A stretch of 64,000 bases of DNA from contig NZ_LJYW01000001.1 of the NCBI RefSeq assembly GCF_001305515.1, forward strand, positions 158,226-222,225, read 5' to 3'. This DNA comes from Prosthecodimorpha hirschii. GTDB taxonomy: Bacteria; Pseudomonadota; Alphaproteobacteria; Rhizobiales; Ancalomicrobiaceae. The notes beneath the pieces were generated by a model. It did no database searches. It was not told the origin of the DNA and saw only the letters and a program-made list of their open reading frames with translations. The position numbers were made by a program, and so were the translations under genes. Below, piece by piece: positions 27,811 to 36,398 of the stretch. How positions within the stretch are numbered: the stretch's first letter is position 1; the number at the start of each line of letters is the position of its first letter.

Positions 27811-28652
27811 CCGGCGGTGTCCTGGCCGGAGCCGCTATCGGCGGGCAGATCGCAGCGCTCGGCCCATTCGTGCCAGGAGCCGACGAAGACGCGGCCCTCT
27901 TCGGCGAAGCCGGCGAGGCGCAGGCCGAACAGGGCGGTCGCCGCGCGGGCGCCGCGATGGCAGTAGACGACGACCGGCGTTTCGGGGGTGAGCCCGACCG
28001 CGCGGGCGCGCGCCGCGATCTCCTCGGCCGGGCGGTAGTGCCCGTCGACCAGGAGGTCTTCGTAGAAGAGCAGCACCGAGCCGGGAATGCGGCCGGCGCG
28101 GGCGCAGCAGGGATGGACGAAGCTGCCGGTGTGTTCGGTCGGTCGGCGCACGTCGAGCACGACGCCGCCGGCCGGGAGATTGACGACCTCGTCGATGCCG
28201 GCGAGCAGGTCGCGACGCGGCGCCGGCGGGGCCGGTTCGCCCGCGCCGCGCGCGATGGCGCCTTCCGCGCCCGTGCCCGGCGCCACCGGGCCGCCGGCCG
28301 CGACCCAGGCGTCGAAGCCGCCGTCGAGTATCAGCCCGCCGTCGAGCCCGGCGAAGCGGTGGAACCACAGGCCACGCGGCGAGACCATGCCGGTCTTCGC
28401 CTCGAAGAAGACGACGGTCGTGGCTTCGGTCGCGCCGATCGCCGACAGGCCGGCCCAGGTCGCCCGTTCGAGATCGGCGTGACCGGCCGCATCGCTCGCC
28501 GGCACGAAATAGCCGTAGACGTCGAGCCGCACGGCCCCCGGGATGGTGGCGGCCTGCCAATCCGCAGCGTCGCGGGTGTCGACCAGGATGAGGCCCGGCT
28601 CGCCCAGCCGGGCGCGCAGGTCTTCGGCGGAAATGGTGATCGAACCGGTCAT
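27807..28652 (-). CDS. Two-domain rhodanese-type sulfurtransferase
   Basis: 281 residues with two rhodanese folds. The N-terminal one (about 8-130) has VDTRDAADW but an inactive loop (FFEAKTGM); the C-terminal one carries the active-site loop VYCHRGARA with the persulfide-forming Cys. This is the thiosulfate/3-mercaptopyruvate sulfurtransferase layout. ATG 28652 overlaps the stop of the cyclodeaminase-like gene; the frame continues further upstream only as a shadow. The location in an operon with a D-cysteine desulfhydrase-like enzyme suggests a role in handling released sulfane sulfur. Confidence 0.85.
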
Positions 28653-29680
28653 GGGGCCTCCCAGGGGCGATCGAGGAGCGTCAGCGGCGTGCCGATGCCG
28701 AGCGCCTCGGCACGCGCGAGGATGCGGGCGGCGAGCGCCACGTCGAAGACGTTGAGGCCGAAGGACGAGACGTAGACCGCCTCGTCGGGGCCCGGGCGCG
28801 GCGCGCCGGCGAGCATCGCGGCCAGATCGGCGGTCACCCGCTCGGGCGCGAAGCGGCCGGCACGATACATGCGGAACAGGCTCTTGCCGCTCGCTTCGGC
28901 GAAGGGGCCCCAGAGATCGACGAAGACCTGCGTCGCCCGGTCGATCGCCGCGAACGGGGCCTCGTGATGGCCGATCTGGGCGACCAGGCGGCCGGGGCGG
29001 ACGGCCTCGACCGGCAGGACCGGCTCCAGCGCCGCCGTGCAGGCGAGCACCGCGTCGGCACCGTCGAGCGCCTGGTCGATGTCGCCGACGAATCGGATCG
29101 GCAGCCGGGCGGCGAAGCGCGCGACCAGGGCCTCGCCGCGTGCCGCGGTGCGGTTCCAGAGCCGTATCTCGGCGAGGTCCGGCGCAAGATGCGGGGCGAG
29201 CGCGGCCAGCATGGCGAGGTGGCCGGTGGCCTGCTGGCCGGCGCCGAGCACGGCGATGCGGCGCAGCGGCTGCGGCGCGACGGTTTCGAGCGCCAGGGCC
29301 GTGACGGCGGCGGTGCGCATCACGGTCAGACCGGCGCTTTCGACGATGCCGATCGGCCGACCGGTGAGCGCGTCGTTGACCGTCGTGGTCGACAGGATCG
29401 ACGGGGCGCCGTCGTCGAGCGGCGGGCGGTGGGCGGTCCATTTGAGCCCGGCGACCGGCCGTTCGCCATCAAGGCGGGCCGGCAGCGCATAGGCGCGCGC
29501 GCCCGGCATCGCAGGCTCCCGGGGCCCGAGACCGACGCTGATTTCGGCCGGCATGGTGGCGCGGCCGCCGGCGATCAACGCGAAGCCGGCGCGCACGTCG
29601 TCGAGCGCCGCGGCGAAGTCGCCGCCGCCCGCCGCCAGCACGTCGGCGCGTCCGAGCCAGCGGATGGTCACGGGCTCCAT
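28649..29680 (-). CDS. Ornithine cyclodeaminase/mu-crystallin family protein
   Basis: 343 residues with the family NAD(P)-binding motif AVLGAGQQATGHLAML at about 150-165 and the N-terminal half MPAEISVGLG plus AGLKWTAHRPP that forms the substrate pocket. Members include ornithine cyclodeaminase, alanine dehydrogenase and reductases of cyclic imines such as sulfur-containing ketimines. True ornithine specificity cannot be shown. It starts eight bases after the stop of the PLP-enzyme gene and overlaps the sulfurtransferase start by four bases. Given its neighbours, a reductase of a cyclic thio-imine is attractive but unproven. Confidence 0.8.
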   Translation of the reverse strand: MEPVTIRWLGRADVLAAGGGDFAAALDDVRAGFALIAGGRATMPAEISVGLGPREPAMPGARAYALPARLDGERPVAGLKWTAHRPPLDDGAPSILSTTTVNDALTGRPIGIVESAGLTVMRTAAVTALALETVAPQPLRRIAVLGAGQQATGHLAMLAALAPHLAPDLAEIRLWNRTAARGEALVARFAARLPIRFVGDIDQALDGADAVLACTAALEPVLPVEAVRPGRLVAQIGHHEAPFAAIDRATQVFVDLWGPFAEASGKSLFRMYRAGRFAPERVTADLAAMLAGAPRPGPDEAVYVSSFGLNVFDVALAARILARAEALGIGTPLTLLDRPWEAP

Positions 29681-29688
29681 GGTGTGCC

Positions 29689-30687
29689 TCACGAGGCCAG
29701 CAGGCTGTCGGCGAAGGGATAGAGCGCCGGACTGCCGCCGCAATGGACGAAGATCACCCGAGCACCCTGCGGCAGCGAGCCGGAAGCGACCTGGCCGAAG
29801 AGACCGTCCATCGCCTTGCCGGTATAGACCGGATCGAGCAGCACGCCCTCGGTCGCCGCCAGACGGGCGACCGCGGCATTGCCGCCGGGGCTCGGCACGC
29901 CATAGGCGGACCCGACATAGCCGTCCTCGATCTCGAGCGCCTCCGGCTCGATCCGCTCCGGCCATTCGAGAAGCGCCGCGGTGTCGTTGGCCATTGCGGC
30001 GATGCGCGCCTGGAACCAGGCACGATCGCGGCTGACGCTGATGCCGATGATGCGGGTCTTCGGCCAATGGCGCGCGGCGCCGAGCGCCAGCCCGGCGAGC
30101 GTGCCGCCGGAACCGGTCGGCGCGACGATCGCATCCGGCGGCGGCAGGCCGTCGGCCTTCAACTGCGCGTCCATCTCCTCCACCGCGCGGACATAGCCGA
30201 GCGCCCCGGTCGGCGTGGCGCCGCCGAGCGGGATGATGAAGGGCACCTTGCCGGCGGCGCGCGCCGCCTCGGCATGGGCCGCCATGCGCGGCTCGACCAG
30301 GGTGAAATATTCGGTCGGCTCGAGGAATTCGAGCGTCGCGCCGAACAGGCGATCGAGCAGCAGGTTGCCCTGATAGGCGGTCGGCGGATTGCCGCGCAAC
30401 ACCAGCACGGCCTCCATGCCGAAGCGGCGCGCGGCCGCCGCCACCATGCGGGCATGGTTCGACTGGTGGCCGCCGGTGGTGATCAGGACATTCGCCCCCG
30501 CCGCGACCGCTTCGGCCATCAGGAATTCCAGCTTGCGGACCTTGTTGCCGCCGCCGCCGAAGCCGGTGAAGTCGTCGCGCTTGAGGGCGAGATCGATGCC
30601 GAGTTCGGCGGACAGGCGCTTCAGCGGTTCGATCGGCGTCGGCAGGAAGCCGAGCGAGAGACGCGGAAAATCGGCCGGGGTCTTCAT
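29689..30687 (-). CDS. D-cysteine desulfhydrase / ACC deaminase-family PLP enzyme
   Basis: 332 residues of PLP fold type II. The N terminus LGFLPTPIEPLKRLSAELG and the cofactor region KRDDFTGFGGGGNKVRKLEF, with the Schiff-base Lys in NKVRK, fit the D-cysteine desulfhydrase/1-aminocyclopropane-1-carboxylate deaminase family. TTGGHQSNHARM binds the substrate carboxylate and PTGSGGT holds the phosphate. Expected reaction: D-cysteine to pyruvate, sulfide and ammonia, or deamination of a related amino acid. ATG 30687 overlaps the M20 gene stop. A DcyD-type enzyme inside a transporter operon points to an imported sulfur amino acid. Confidence 0.85.
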   Translation of the reverse strand: MKTPADFPRLSLGFLPTPIEPLKRLSAELGIDLALKRDDFTGFGGGGNKVRKLEFLMAEAVAAGANVLITTGGHQSNHARMVAAAARRFGMEAVLVLRGNPPTAYQGNLLLDRLFGATLEFLEPTEYFTLVEPRMAAHAEAARAAGKVPFIIPLGGATPTGALGYVRAVEEMDAQLKADGLPPPDAIVAPTGSGGTLAGLALGAARHWPKTRIIGISVSRDRAWFQARIAAMANDTAALLEWPERIEPEALEIEDGYVGSAYGVPSPGGNAAVARLAATEGVLLDPVYTGKAMDGLFGQVASGSLPQGARVIFVHCGGSPALYPFADSLLAS

Positions 30688-32066
30688 GGGGCAGGCCTTT
30701 CGTCGTCGCGGGAGCGACCCTTCGGGGCAATGGCGGGGAGCCACGCAAGGAGGGAGGAGAGAAAGCGGTCGATGCCTTCGAGGGTGACGAATTCATCGAT
30801 GCCGTGGGCGTTGCCGCCGTGGCCGAGACCGCCGATCAGGAAGGCGGGGGCGACGGCCGCGAAGGCATAGGCCGGTGCCGCGCCGATCGCCCAGGGCCAG
30901 ATCTGCGGATCGGCGCCCTGGTCACGATAGGCGTCGACGAGCGCGGCGAGGCCGGGCGCATCGGGCGCGAAGGCGATGCCCGGAAAGCCGTCCGCGGCGC
31001 GCAGCTCGACATCCGCGCAGCCCGCGTCGGCCAGTCGGGCGCGGAGATCGGCGAGGACCGTCTCCGGTGTCGCGCCCGGCGGCAGCCGGAGTTCGAAGCG
31101 CGCTTCGGCGGCGTGGGGGATCACGCCCCGCGCATCGGCCGGATCGGTCGCCAGTCGGGACAGACTGAGGACGGCACTCGTCAGCACATGTTCGAGCCGT
31201 TCGGCCGCGTCGCCCGGAACGGCGAAGCGTTCGGTCCTGCGGAAGGCCAGTTCCGCATCGGGATCGAAGCCGGCGGCGAGCGCTTCCAGCATCGGACGCC
31301 AGACCGGCGGCAGCGGCGTGCGGAACAGGAAGCCGGTCGGCGGCTCGGCGAGCACCGCCAGGGCTTCGACCAGGCGCCAGGCCGGATTGGCGATCCAGGG
31401 CGCGTTGGAGCCGTGAATTGCCGCCGCCGGGCCGCCCCAGGCGCCGCCGACCGACCGGATCGTGCCATGGACGATGCCCTTGAAGCCGCAATAGACGCGC
31501 GGCCGGCCCCCGCCATACTCGCAGAAGGAGGGGAAGAGCGCGGCGACCGCCGGCCGGACCGGGGTCCCGGGCCGGCCGAGATAGTGCCGGAGCGCGTGGC
31601 TCCCGCTCTCCTCCTCGCCTTCGATCAGAATCTCGACGTCGACATCGAGGGCGTCGGCGGCGATCAGCGCCTCCAGCGCGACCAGCATTCCGGCCAGCGG
31701 ACCCTTGTTGTTCTCCGCACCGCGCCCGACGAAGCAGGGACCGAGGCCGGGCCGATCGACAATGCCGCCCGCAAAGGGCGCGACCGACCATCCCTCCGCC
31801 GTCGCCGGCATCACGTCATACATGTTGTAGAGCAGGATGCGCCGGCCCTTGCCGCGATCGATGCGGGCGTGGACCACCGGCGGATCGAGGGCGAGGCCGT
31901 CGGCGACGATCGTCGCGCCGAGCCGATGGGCCAGGTGCTCGACCAGCAGGTCCGCCATCCGCCGCAGGCCCGCCGTATGGCCGGCGACGCTCTCGACCGG
32001 CGTCCAGCAGGCGAGGAGATCGAGCGTCTCCCAACGCAGGCGCGGCAGATCGAACGACACGCTCAC
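30684..32066 (-). CDS. M20-family amidohydrolase/peptidase with altered metal site
   Basis: 460 residues with M20 architecture: catalytic domain, lid domain (about 190-330) and catalytic C-terminus. Retained are GEEESGS (about 150-156) and the late GGNAHGIDEF. However, the usual H-x-D of the first zinc-binding motif reads NMYD at 81-84, so His is missing, and the bridging Asp of the motif usually reading GxxDDKGP is Asn in GAENNKGP (117-123). Metal binding may therefore be changed or lost, unless a whole subfamily uses other ligands. GTG 32066 is the start, overlapping the permease stop as GTGA. Confidence 0.8.
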   Translation of the reverse strand: MSVSFDLPRLRWETLDLLACWTPVESVAGHTAGLRRMADLLVEHLAHRLGATIVADGLALDPPVVHARIDRGKGRRILLYNMYDVMPATAEGWSVAPFAGGIVDRPGLGPCFVGRGAENNKGPLAGMLVALEALIAADALDVDVEILIEGEEESGSHALRHYLGRPGTPVRPAVAALFPSFCEYGGGRPRVYCGFKGIVHGTIRSVGGAWGGPAAAIHGSNAPWIANPAWRLVEALAVLAEPPTGFLFRTPLPPVWRPMLEALAAGFDPDAELAFRRTERFAVPGDAAERLEHVLTSAVLSLSRLATDPADARGVIPHAAEARFELRLPPGATPETVLADLRARLADAGCADVELRAADGFPGIAFAPDAPGLAALVDAYRDQGADPQIWPWAIGAAPAYAFAAVAPAFLIGGLGHGGNAHGIDEFVTLEGIDRFLSSLLAWLPAIAPKGRSRDDERPAP

Positions 32067-32986
32067 AGCCGAATCCTCGGATTGAGCACCACGTAGAGAA
32101 TGTCGACGAGCAGGTTGGTGACCACGAAGACCGCCGCCGCCAGCAGGACGATCGACTGGGCAAGCGGGAAGTCGCGGTTCTGGATCGCCTGCACGGCGAG
32201 CCGGCCGATGCCGGGCCAGGCGAAGACGATCTCGGTGACCAGCGCGCCGCCGAGCAGGGAGGCGAAATACATGGCCTGGACGGTGACCACCGGGATCAGC
32301 GCGTTGCGCAGCGCGTGACGCACCACGACCCGCCACTCCGACAACCCCTTGGCGCGCGCGGTGCGGACATAGTCCTGGTCGAGCGCCTCGATCAGGCTGG
32401 CCCGGACCAGCCGTGTGACGGCGCTCATGTAATAGGCGCCGAGCGCGATCGCCGGCAGCACGAGGTGCCGCGCCTCGCCGTAGCCGCCGGTCGGCAGCCA
32501 GCGCAGCCGGAGCGACACGAACAGGATCAGCAGCAGGCCGAGCCAGAAGACCGGGATGGCCTGTCCCGACAAGGCGATCGCCCGGACCAGGAAATCCACG
32601 AAGCCGCCGCGCCGGACCGCCGCGATCGTCCCGAGGACGAAGCCGACCGCGGTACTCCAGGCGAGTGCAACGACGGCGAGCAGCGCGGTCGCCGGCAGCC
32701 GTTCGCGGATGAGTTCGCCGACCGGCCGTCCGAAGCGCAGCGAGGTGCCGAAATCGCCATCGAGGACGATCCGGCCGATCCAGCGCAGATACTGCACCAC
32801 CCAGGGATCGTCGAAGCCCATGGCGGCCCGGAAGCGCTGAATCTCGTCGCGGGTCGCGTCCGGCGGCAGCATCAGCGCGGCCGGATCGCCGGTCAGGAAC
32901 AGGCAGAGAAAGACCACCAGCGACACGCCGACGAGAACGACGAGGGCGAGCGCGAGGCGATGGGCGAGGAACGCGGCCAGTCTCAT
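32063..32986 (-). CDS. ABC transporter permease, DppB type
   Basis: 307 residues with six membrane helices. The N-terminal helix (LALALVVLVGVSLVVFLCLF) and the long periplasmic loop with LGDFGTSL-type sequence (DGDFGTSLRFGRPV) are typical of DppB/OppB. The cytoplasmic coupling loop reads YVRTARAKGLSEWRVVVRHA. It pairs with the DppC-type permease encoded just upstream, with a four-base overlap. The true start is ATG 32986; the frame is open further upstream through the neighbouring gene. Confidence 0.9.
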   Translation of the reverse strand: MRLAAFLAHRLALALVVLVGVSLVVFLCLFLTGDPAALMLPPDATRDEIQRFRAAMGFDDPWVVQYLRWIGRIVLDGDFGTSLRFGRPVGELIRERLPATALLAVVALAWSTAVGFVLGTIAAVRRGGFVDFLVRAIALSGQAIPVFWLGLLLILFVSLRLRWLPTGGYGEARHLVLPAIALGAYYMSAVTRLVRASLIEALDQDYVRTARAKGLSEWRVVVRHALRNALIPVVTVQAMYFASLLGGALVTEIVFAWPGIGRLAVQAIQNRDFPLAQSIVLLAAAVFVVTNLLVDILYVVLNPRIRL

Positions 32987-33825
32987 GCGACACGCACCTC
33001 CGTCCGCCGGATCAGCCCGTCGCCGAGGAAATTGAAGCCGACCACCAGGATCGCGATGGCGACGCCCGGCCAGAGCACCAGCCAGTCGGCGACCAACATC
33101 AGCGAGCGCCCCTCCCCGATCAGGTTGCCGAGGCTCGGGGTCGGCGGCTGGACGCCGAGGCCGAGGAAGCCGATCGAGGCTTCGAGCACGACCAGGCGCG
33201 GCAGGTCGAGCGTCAGAAGGACGATCTGCGGCGTCAGGATATTGGGCAGCACATGGCGCAGCAGGATGCTGCGCGTCGGCAGGCCGAGCGTGCGCGCGGC
33301 GGCGACATATTCGAGTTCGCGCACTTCCAGCGTGCGGGCCCGGGCGACGCGGGCGAAGATCGCCCAGCCGGTCACGCCGAGCACGGCGATCTGGTTGAAC
33401 ACGCTCGGTCCGATCACCGCGACGACCAGCAGGATCAGGAGGATGAACGGGATCGAGAGCTGGATGTCGACCGCGCGCATGATCACGGTGTCGACGAAGC
33501 CGCGGAAATAGCCCGCGATCAGGCCGAGCAGCGTGCCGAGCGTCACCGAGACGAAGCCGGCGATCAGCACGATCACGAGCGACAGGCGCAAGCCCGACAG
33601 CAGCCGGGCGAGCAGGTCGCGTCCGAGCTGGTCGGTGCCGAGCGGGTACCATTGCCCGGCGATCACCGAACCCGGCGCCTTCATCGAGGCGGCGAGCGCG
33701 CCGTGCAGCGGATCGACCGGCCACAGCCAGGGGCCGACCGCCGCGGCGAGGATCACCGCGACGACCAGCCCCCCGCCGACCCACAGGTCGACGGGCATGC
33801 CACGCAGGATGGCGAGGCGGTTCAT
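32983..33825 (-). CDS. ABC transporter permease, DppC type
   Basis: 280 residues with the short cytoplasmic N terminus, first helix and the TDQLGRDLLARLLSGLRLSL motif of DppC/OppC permeases. The EAA-type coupling loop is EYVAAARTLGLPTRSILLRH. In this operon the C-type subunit precedes the B-type subunit, the reverse of the common dpp order. Overlaps the binding-protein gene (stop/start ATGA) and the DppB-type gene. Confidence 0.9.
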   Translation of the reverse strand: MNRLAILRGMPVDLWVGGGLVVAVILAAAVGPWLWPVDPLHGALAASMKAPGSVIAGQWYPLGTDQLGRDLLARLLSGLRLSLVIVLIAGFVSVTLGTLLGLIAGYFRGFVDTVIMRAVDIQLSIPFILLILLVVAVIGPSVFNQIAVLGVTGWAIFARVARARTLEVRELEYVAAARTLGLPTRSILLRHVLPNILTPQIVLLTLDLPRLVVLEASIGFLGLGVQPPTPSLGNLIGEGRSLMLVADWLVLWPGVAIAILVVGFNFLGDGLIRRTEVRVA

Positions 33826-35324
33826 TTCACCACGCGGATGTCATAGACCGGGATGCGGGCATCCGGCCGACCGCCGAAGGTCACGGACTTCGCCTTGCCG
33901 TAGAGCGAATCCTCCCGGTAGAGCGTGATCAGCGGCACCGTCTCGGCGGCGTGGTCCTGAATCTTGGCGAAGATGGCGGCCCGGGCGTCCGGCGCGATGG
34001 TCTTGCGGCTCTCGTCGAGCAGCGCGTCGAGCGCCTTGTCGGCGACGGTCGAATAGGGCTCGCCCGATTTCAGGATGGCATAGAGCGCCGCGTCGGCGTC
34101 GAGCGTCTGGGTCGATCCCCAGGCGAGCATGTAGATCGGCGCCTGCTTGCCGGCCGGCACCTGCTGGGCATAGACCGACCATTCCGGCACTTCCAGTTCC
34201 GCCTTGACGCCGATCGCCGCCCATTGCTGGACCACGGCCTGGGCCACTTCGGCGGAGGAGATGTAGCGGCGCGGGGCCTGGAAGCGGATGGTGAAGCCGT
34301 TCGGATAGCCGGCCTCGGCGAGGAGCTTCTTGGCCGCCGCGGGATCGTAGGCCGGCGTCGGGATGTCCTTGTAGCCGGCATCGAACGGGCTGACTTGGGT
34401 CCCGGTCGGCGTCGCCTTGCCCTTCAGGATGTCCGTCGTAAGGCCCTTGCGATCGATGGCGAGCGACAGGGCGCGCCGGACGCGGGCGTCGTCGAGCGGC
34501 TTCTCGGCCGACTTGAGGCCGAGATAGATGGTCAGGCCGCCATTCTTCACGTCGACCACGTCGGCCGCGCCGGAGGTCTTGAGGGTGTCGACGAGTTCCG
34601 CCGGCACGCTTTCGATGAATTGCACCTCGCCGGACAGCAGCGCCGCGATCCGGGCGGTGGCTTCCGGGATCGGCCGCCAGACGACCTTGTCGATGGTCGC
34701 CTTGCCGCGCCAGTAGGCCTCGTTGGCGACCATGGTGACGTGGTCGTCGGGGACGAATTCGGTCACCTTGTAGGGGCCGGTCCCGACCGGCCGGCGGGCG
34801 AATTCGGCGGCACCGACCTGCTTCACATAGGCCGGCGGCACGATATAGGCCGGATAGCGGCTGAGACGGGTCGGCAGGAGCGGATCCGGTCCATTGGTGC
34901 GGATGCGCACGGTGAGCGGATCGACGACATCGACGCCCGCGACGGTGCGGATATAGGAAATGGTCGGCGACTTGGCGGCCGGATCGAGCACGCGCTCGAA
35001 GGTGAACTTGACCGCCTCGGCGTCGAAAGCCTCGCCATTGTGGAACTTGATTCCGGGGCGGAGCTTGATCTCCCAGGTCGTATCGTCGAGCGCCTTCCAG
35101 GAGAGCGCCAGGCCCGGCACCAGCTTCATCTCGGCATCGCGCAGGACGAGCGTGTCGAAGACGTTGTCGACCAGCGTCGCAGCCTCCTTGAGGAAGCCCG
35201 GATCGAAGGTTGCCGGCGAGGCCGGCCGCCCGATCACGAGTTCCGCGCCGGTTGCCGGCGCGATCGACACCAAGGCCGCGGCGAGTGCCGTGGCGGCCAG
35301 GAGACTACGGGAGAAACGCATCAT
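33822..35324 (-). CDS. Family-5 solute-binding protein of the ABC transporter
   Basis: 500 residues with a cleavable signal peptide (SLLAATALAAALVSIAPATGA) and the SBP_bac_5 fold: PASPATFDPGF near the N terminus, a central LPTRLSRYPAYIVPP and the conserved RRALSLAIDRKGL. It captures the ligand in the periplasm for the two permeases downstream. Peptides, nickel, opines and heterocyclic amino acids are all handled by this family; specificity is not readable. First gene of the eight-gene operon; its start faces a GntR-type regulator gene across 195 bp. Confidence 0.9.
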   Translation of the reverse strand: MMRFSRSLLAATALAAALVSIAPATGAELVIGRPASPATFDPGFLKEAATLVDNVFDTLVLRDAEMKLVPGLALSWKALDDTTWEIKLRPGIKFHNGEAFDAEAVKFTFERVLDPAAKSPTISYIRTVAGVDVVDPLTVRIRTNGPDPLLPTRLSRYPAYIVPPAYVKQVGAAEFARRPVGTGPYKVTEFVPDDHVTMVANEAYWRGKATIDKVVWRPIPEATARIAALLSGEVQFIESVPAELVDTLKTSGAADVVDVKNGGLTIYLGLKSAEKPLDDARVRRALSLAIDRKGLTTDILKGKATPTGTQVSPFDAGYKDIPTPAYDPAAAKKLLAEAGYPNGFTIRFQAPRRYISSAEVAQAVVQQWAAIGVKAELEVPEWSVYAQQVPAGKQAPIYMLAWGSTQTLDADAALYAILKSGEPYSTVADKALDALLDESRKTIAPDARAAIFAKIQDHAAETVPLITLYREDSLYGKAKSVTFGGRPDARIPVYDIRVVK

Positions 35325-35400
35325 CTTGCCCTCCGTCGCGACCGTCGCTCTGCCCCGCGGACCGATCCGTGGACCCTGACGTCGGTTGACTGCGTTGCAT

Positions 35401-35415
35401 GATATATCGTGTATC
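35401..35415. promoter_or_regulatory. Imperfect palindrome, candidate GntR operator
   Basis: GATATATCGTGTATC is an imperfect inverted repeat (GATAyA and its mirror) located in the divergent gap between the solute-binding protein gene and the GntR gene. FCD-type GntR proteins often bind such short AT-rich palindromes next to their own gene. A TTGACT lies just upstream at 35387-35392. This assignment is inference. Confidence 0.45.
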
Positions 35416-35519
35416 GGGCTTGCTCAATGGGGCGCCATGCTCGTATGTTCGGCACCAACAGAATGATTTTTCGTCCCGGCGCCGGGTTCGTGACATCCGG
35501 CCGGGAAAAGGAGGTTCGC

Positions 35520-36224
35520 GTGGATCTACCGGCCGCGCCGAAAGGCGGATTGAGCGGCTTCGTCGAGGCGACGCTGAAGCAGCGCCTGATGGAAGGGCGT
35601 CTGATGCCCGGCGAGCGCCTCGTGACCCGCGACCTCGCCGCCCGCCTCGGCACCAGCCCGACGCCGGTGCGCGAAGCCTTGTTGAAGCTCGTCGCCGGCG
35701 GCGCGCTGGAGATGGCGCCGGCCCAGGCCTTCACGGTGCCGGTGCTGACGGCGCGCGAATATGCCGAGATGGCCGACATCCGCCGCACCGTCGAAGGGCT
35801 CGCCGCCGAACGCGCCACGGCCGTCATGACGCCGGAGCGGCTGGCCCGCCTCGCCGAGATCAATGAGGCCCATCGGGCCGCCCGCCGCGGCCATGATGTG
35901 ACCGAGGCCCTGCGGCTGAACCAGTCGTTCCGCTTCACGCTCTACGAGACGGCCGACATGCCGAACCTGATCGACATCATCGAGCGCCTCTGGCTGCGCA
36001 TCGGGCCGAGCCTCAATCACCTCTACCCCCGGCCCGACGAGATCGATCTCGGCCGCCACAACTACGACGACCTGCTCGACGCCCTCGCCGGCCGCGACGC
36101 GGTCGCGGTGCGTGGCGCGATCGAGCGGGCGGTCGACGTCGGGACCCGCATCCTGCTCGCCAATCTCGAGGCGGCGTCCTCAAAGGTGCCGCAGCGCGGG
36201 CCGCGGGCGGTGCACTTCTTCTGA
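35520..36224 (+). CDS. GntR-family regulator, FCD subgroup
   Basis: 234 residues. The winged HTH (about 10-75) contains TRDLAARLGTSPTPVREALL, the GntR recognition helix. The C-terminal FCD-type ligand domain (about 90-215) has AEMADIRRTVEGLAAERA and the metal-site helix with HNYDDLLDALAGRD. GTG 35520 is preceded by AAAAGGAGG, much better than upstream ATGs in the same frame. Divergent from the transporter operon and followed by hyuAB, so it probably controls both according to a catabolic intermediate. Confidence 0.85.
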   Translation: MDLPAAPKGGLSGFVEATLKQRLMEGRLMPGERLVTRDLAARLGTSPTPVREALLKLVAGGALEMAPAQAFTVPVLTAREYAEMADIRRTVEGLAAERATAVMTPERLARLAEINEAHRAARRGHDVTEALRLNQSFRFTLYETADMPNLIDIIERLWLRIGPSLNHLYPRPDEIDLGRHNYDDLLDALAGRDAVAVRGAIERAVDVGTRILLANLEAASSKVPQRGPRAVHFF

Positions 36225-36292
36225 CAGCGCGGCGTCCGTTCCGACGGACACCAGCCGGGAATTCGACTCCAAAGACCGAACACACGGGGTGT

Positions 36293-36306
36293 CTGTCGGC
36301 CGACAG
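36293..36306. promoter_or_regulatory. 14-bp perfect palindrome upstream of hyuA
   Basis: CTGTCGG is followed by its reverse complement CCGACAG, about 92 bases before the hyuA start. It differs from the AT-rich palindrome before the GntR gene. Candidate operator or hairpin; no partner protein can be named. Confidence 0.35.
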
Positions 36307-36398
36307 GACCCCGCGCGGGACCCCATGTGCCCGGCCCCGAGGCGGCCTGTCCGCGAAGGGACCTGCCGGGCCACAAGCAGAACAGGACGCGACGAGGC

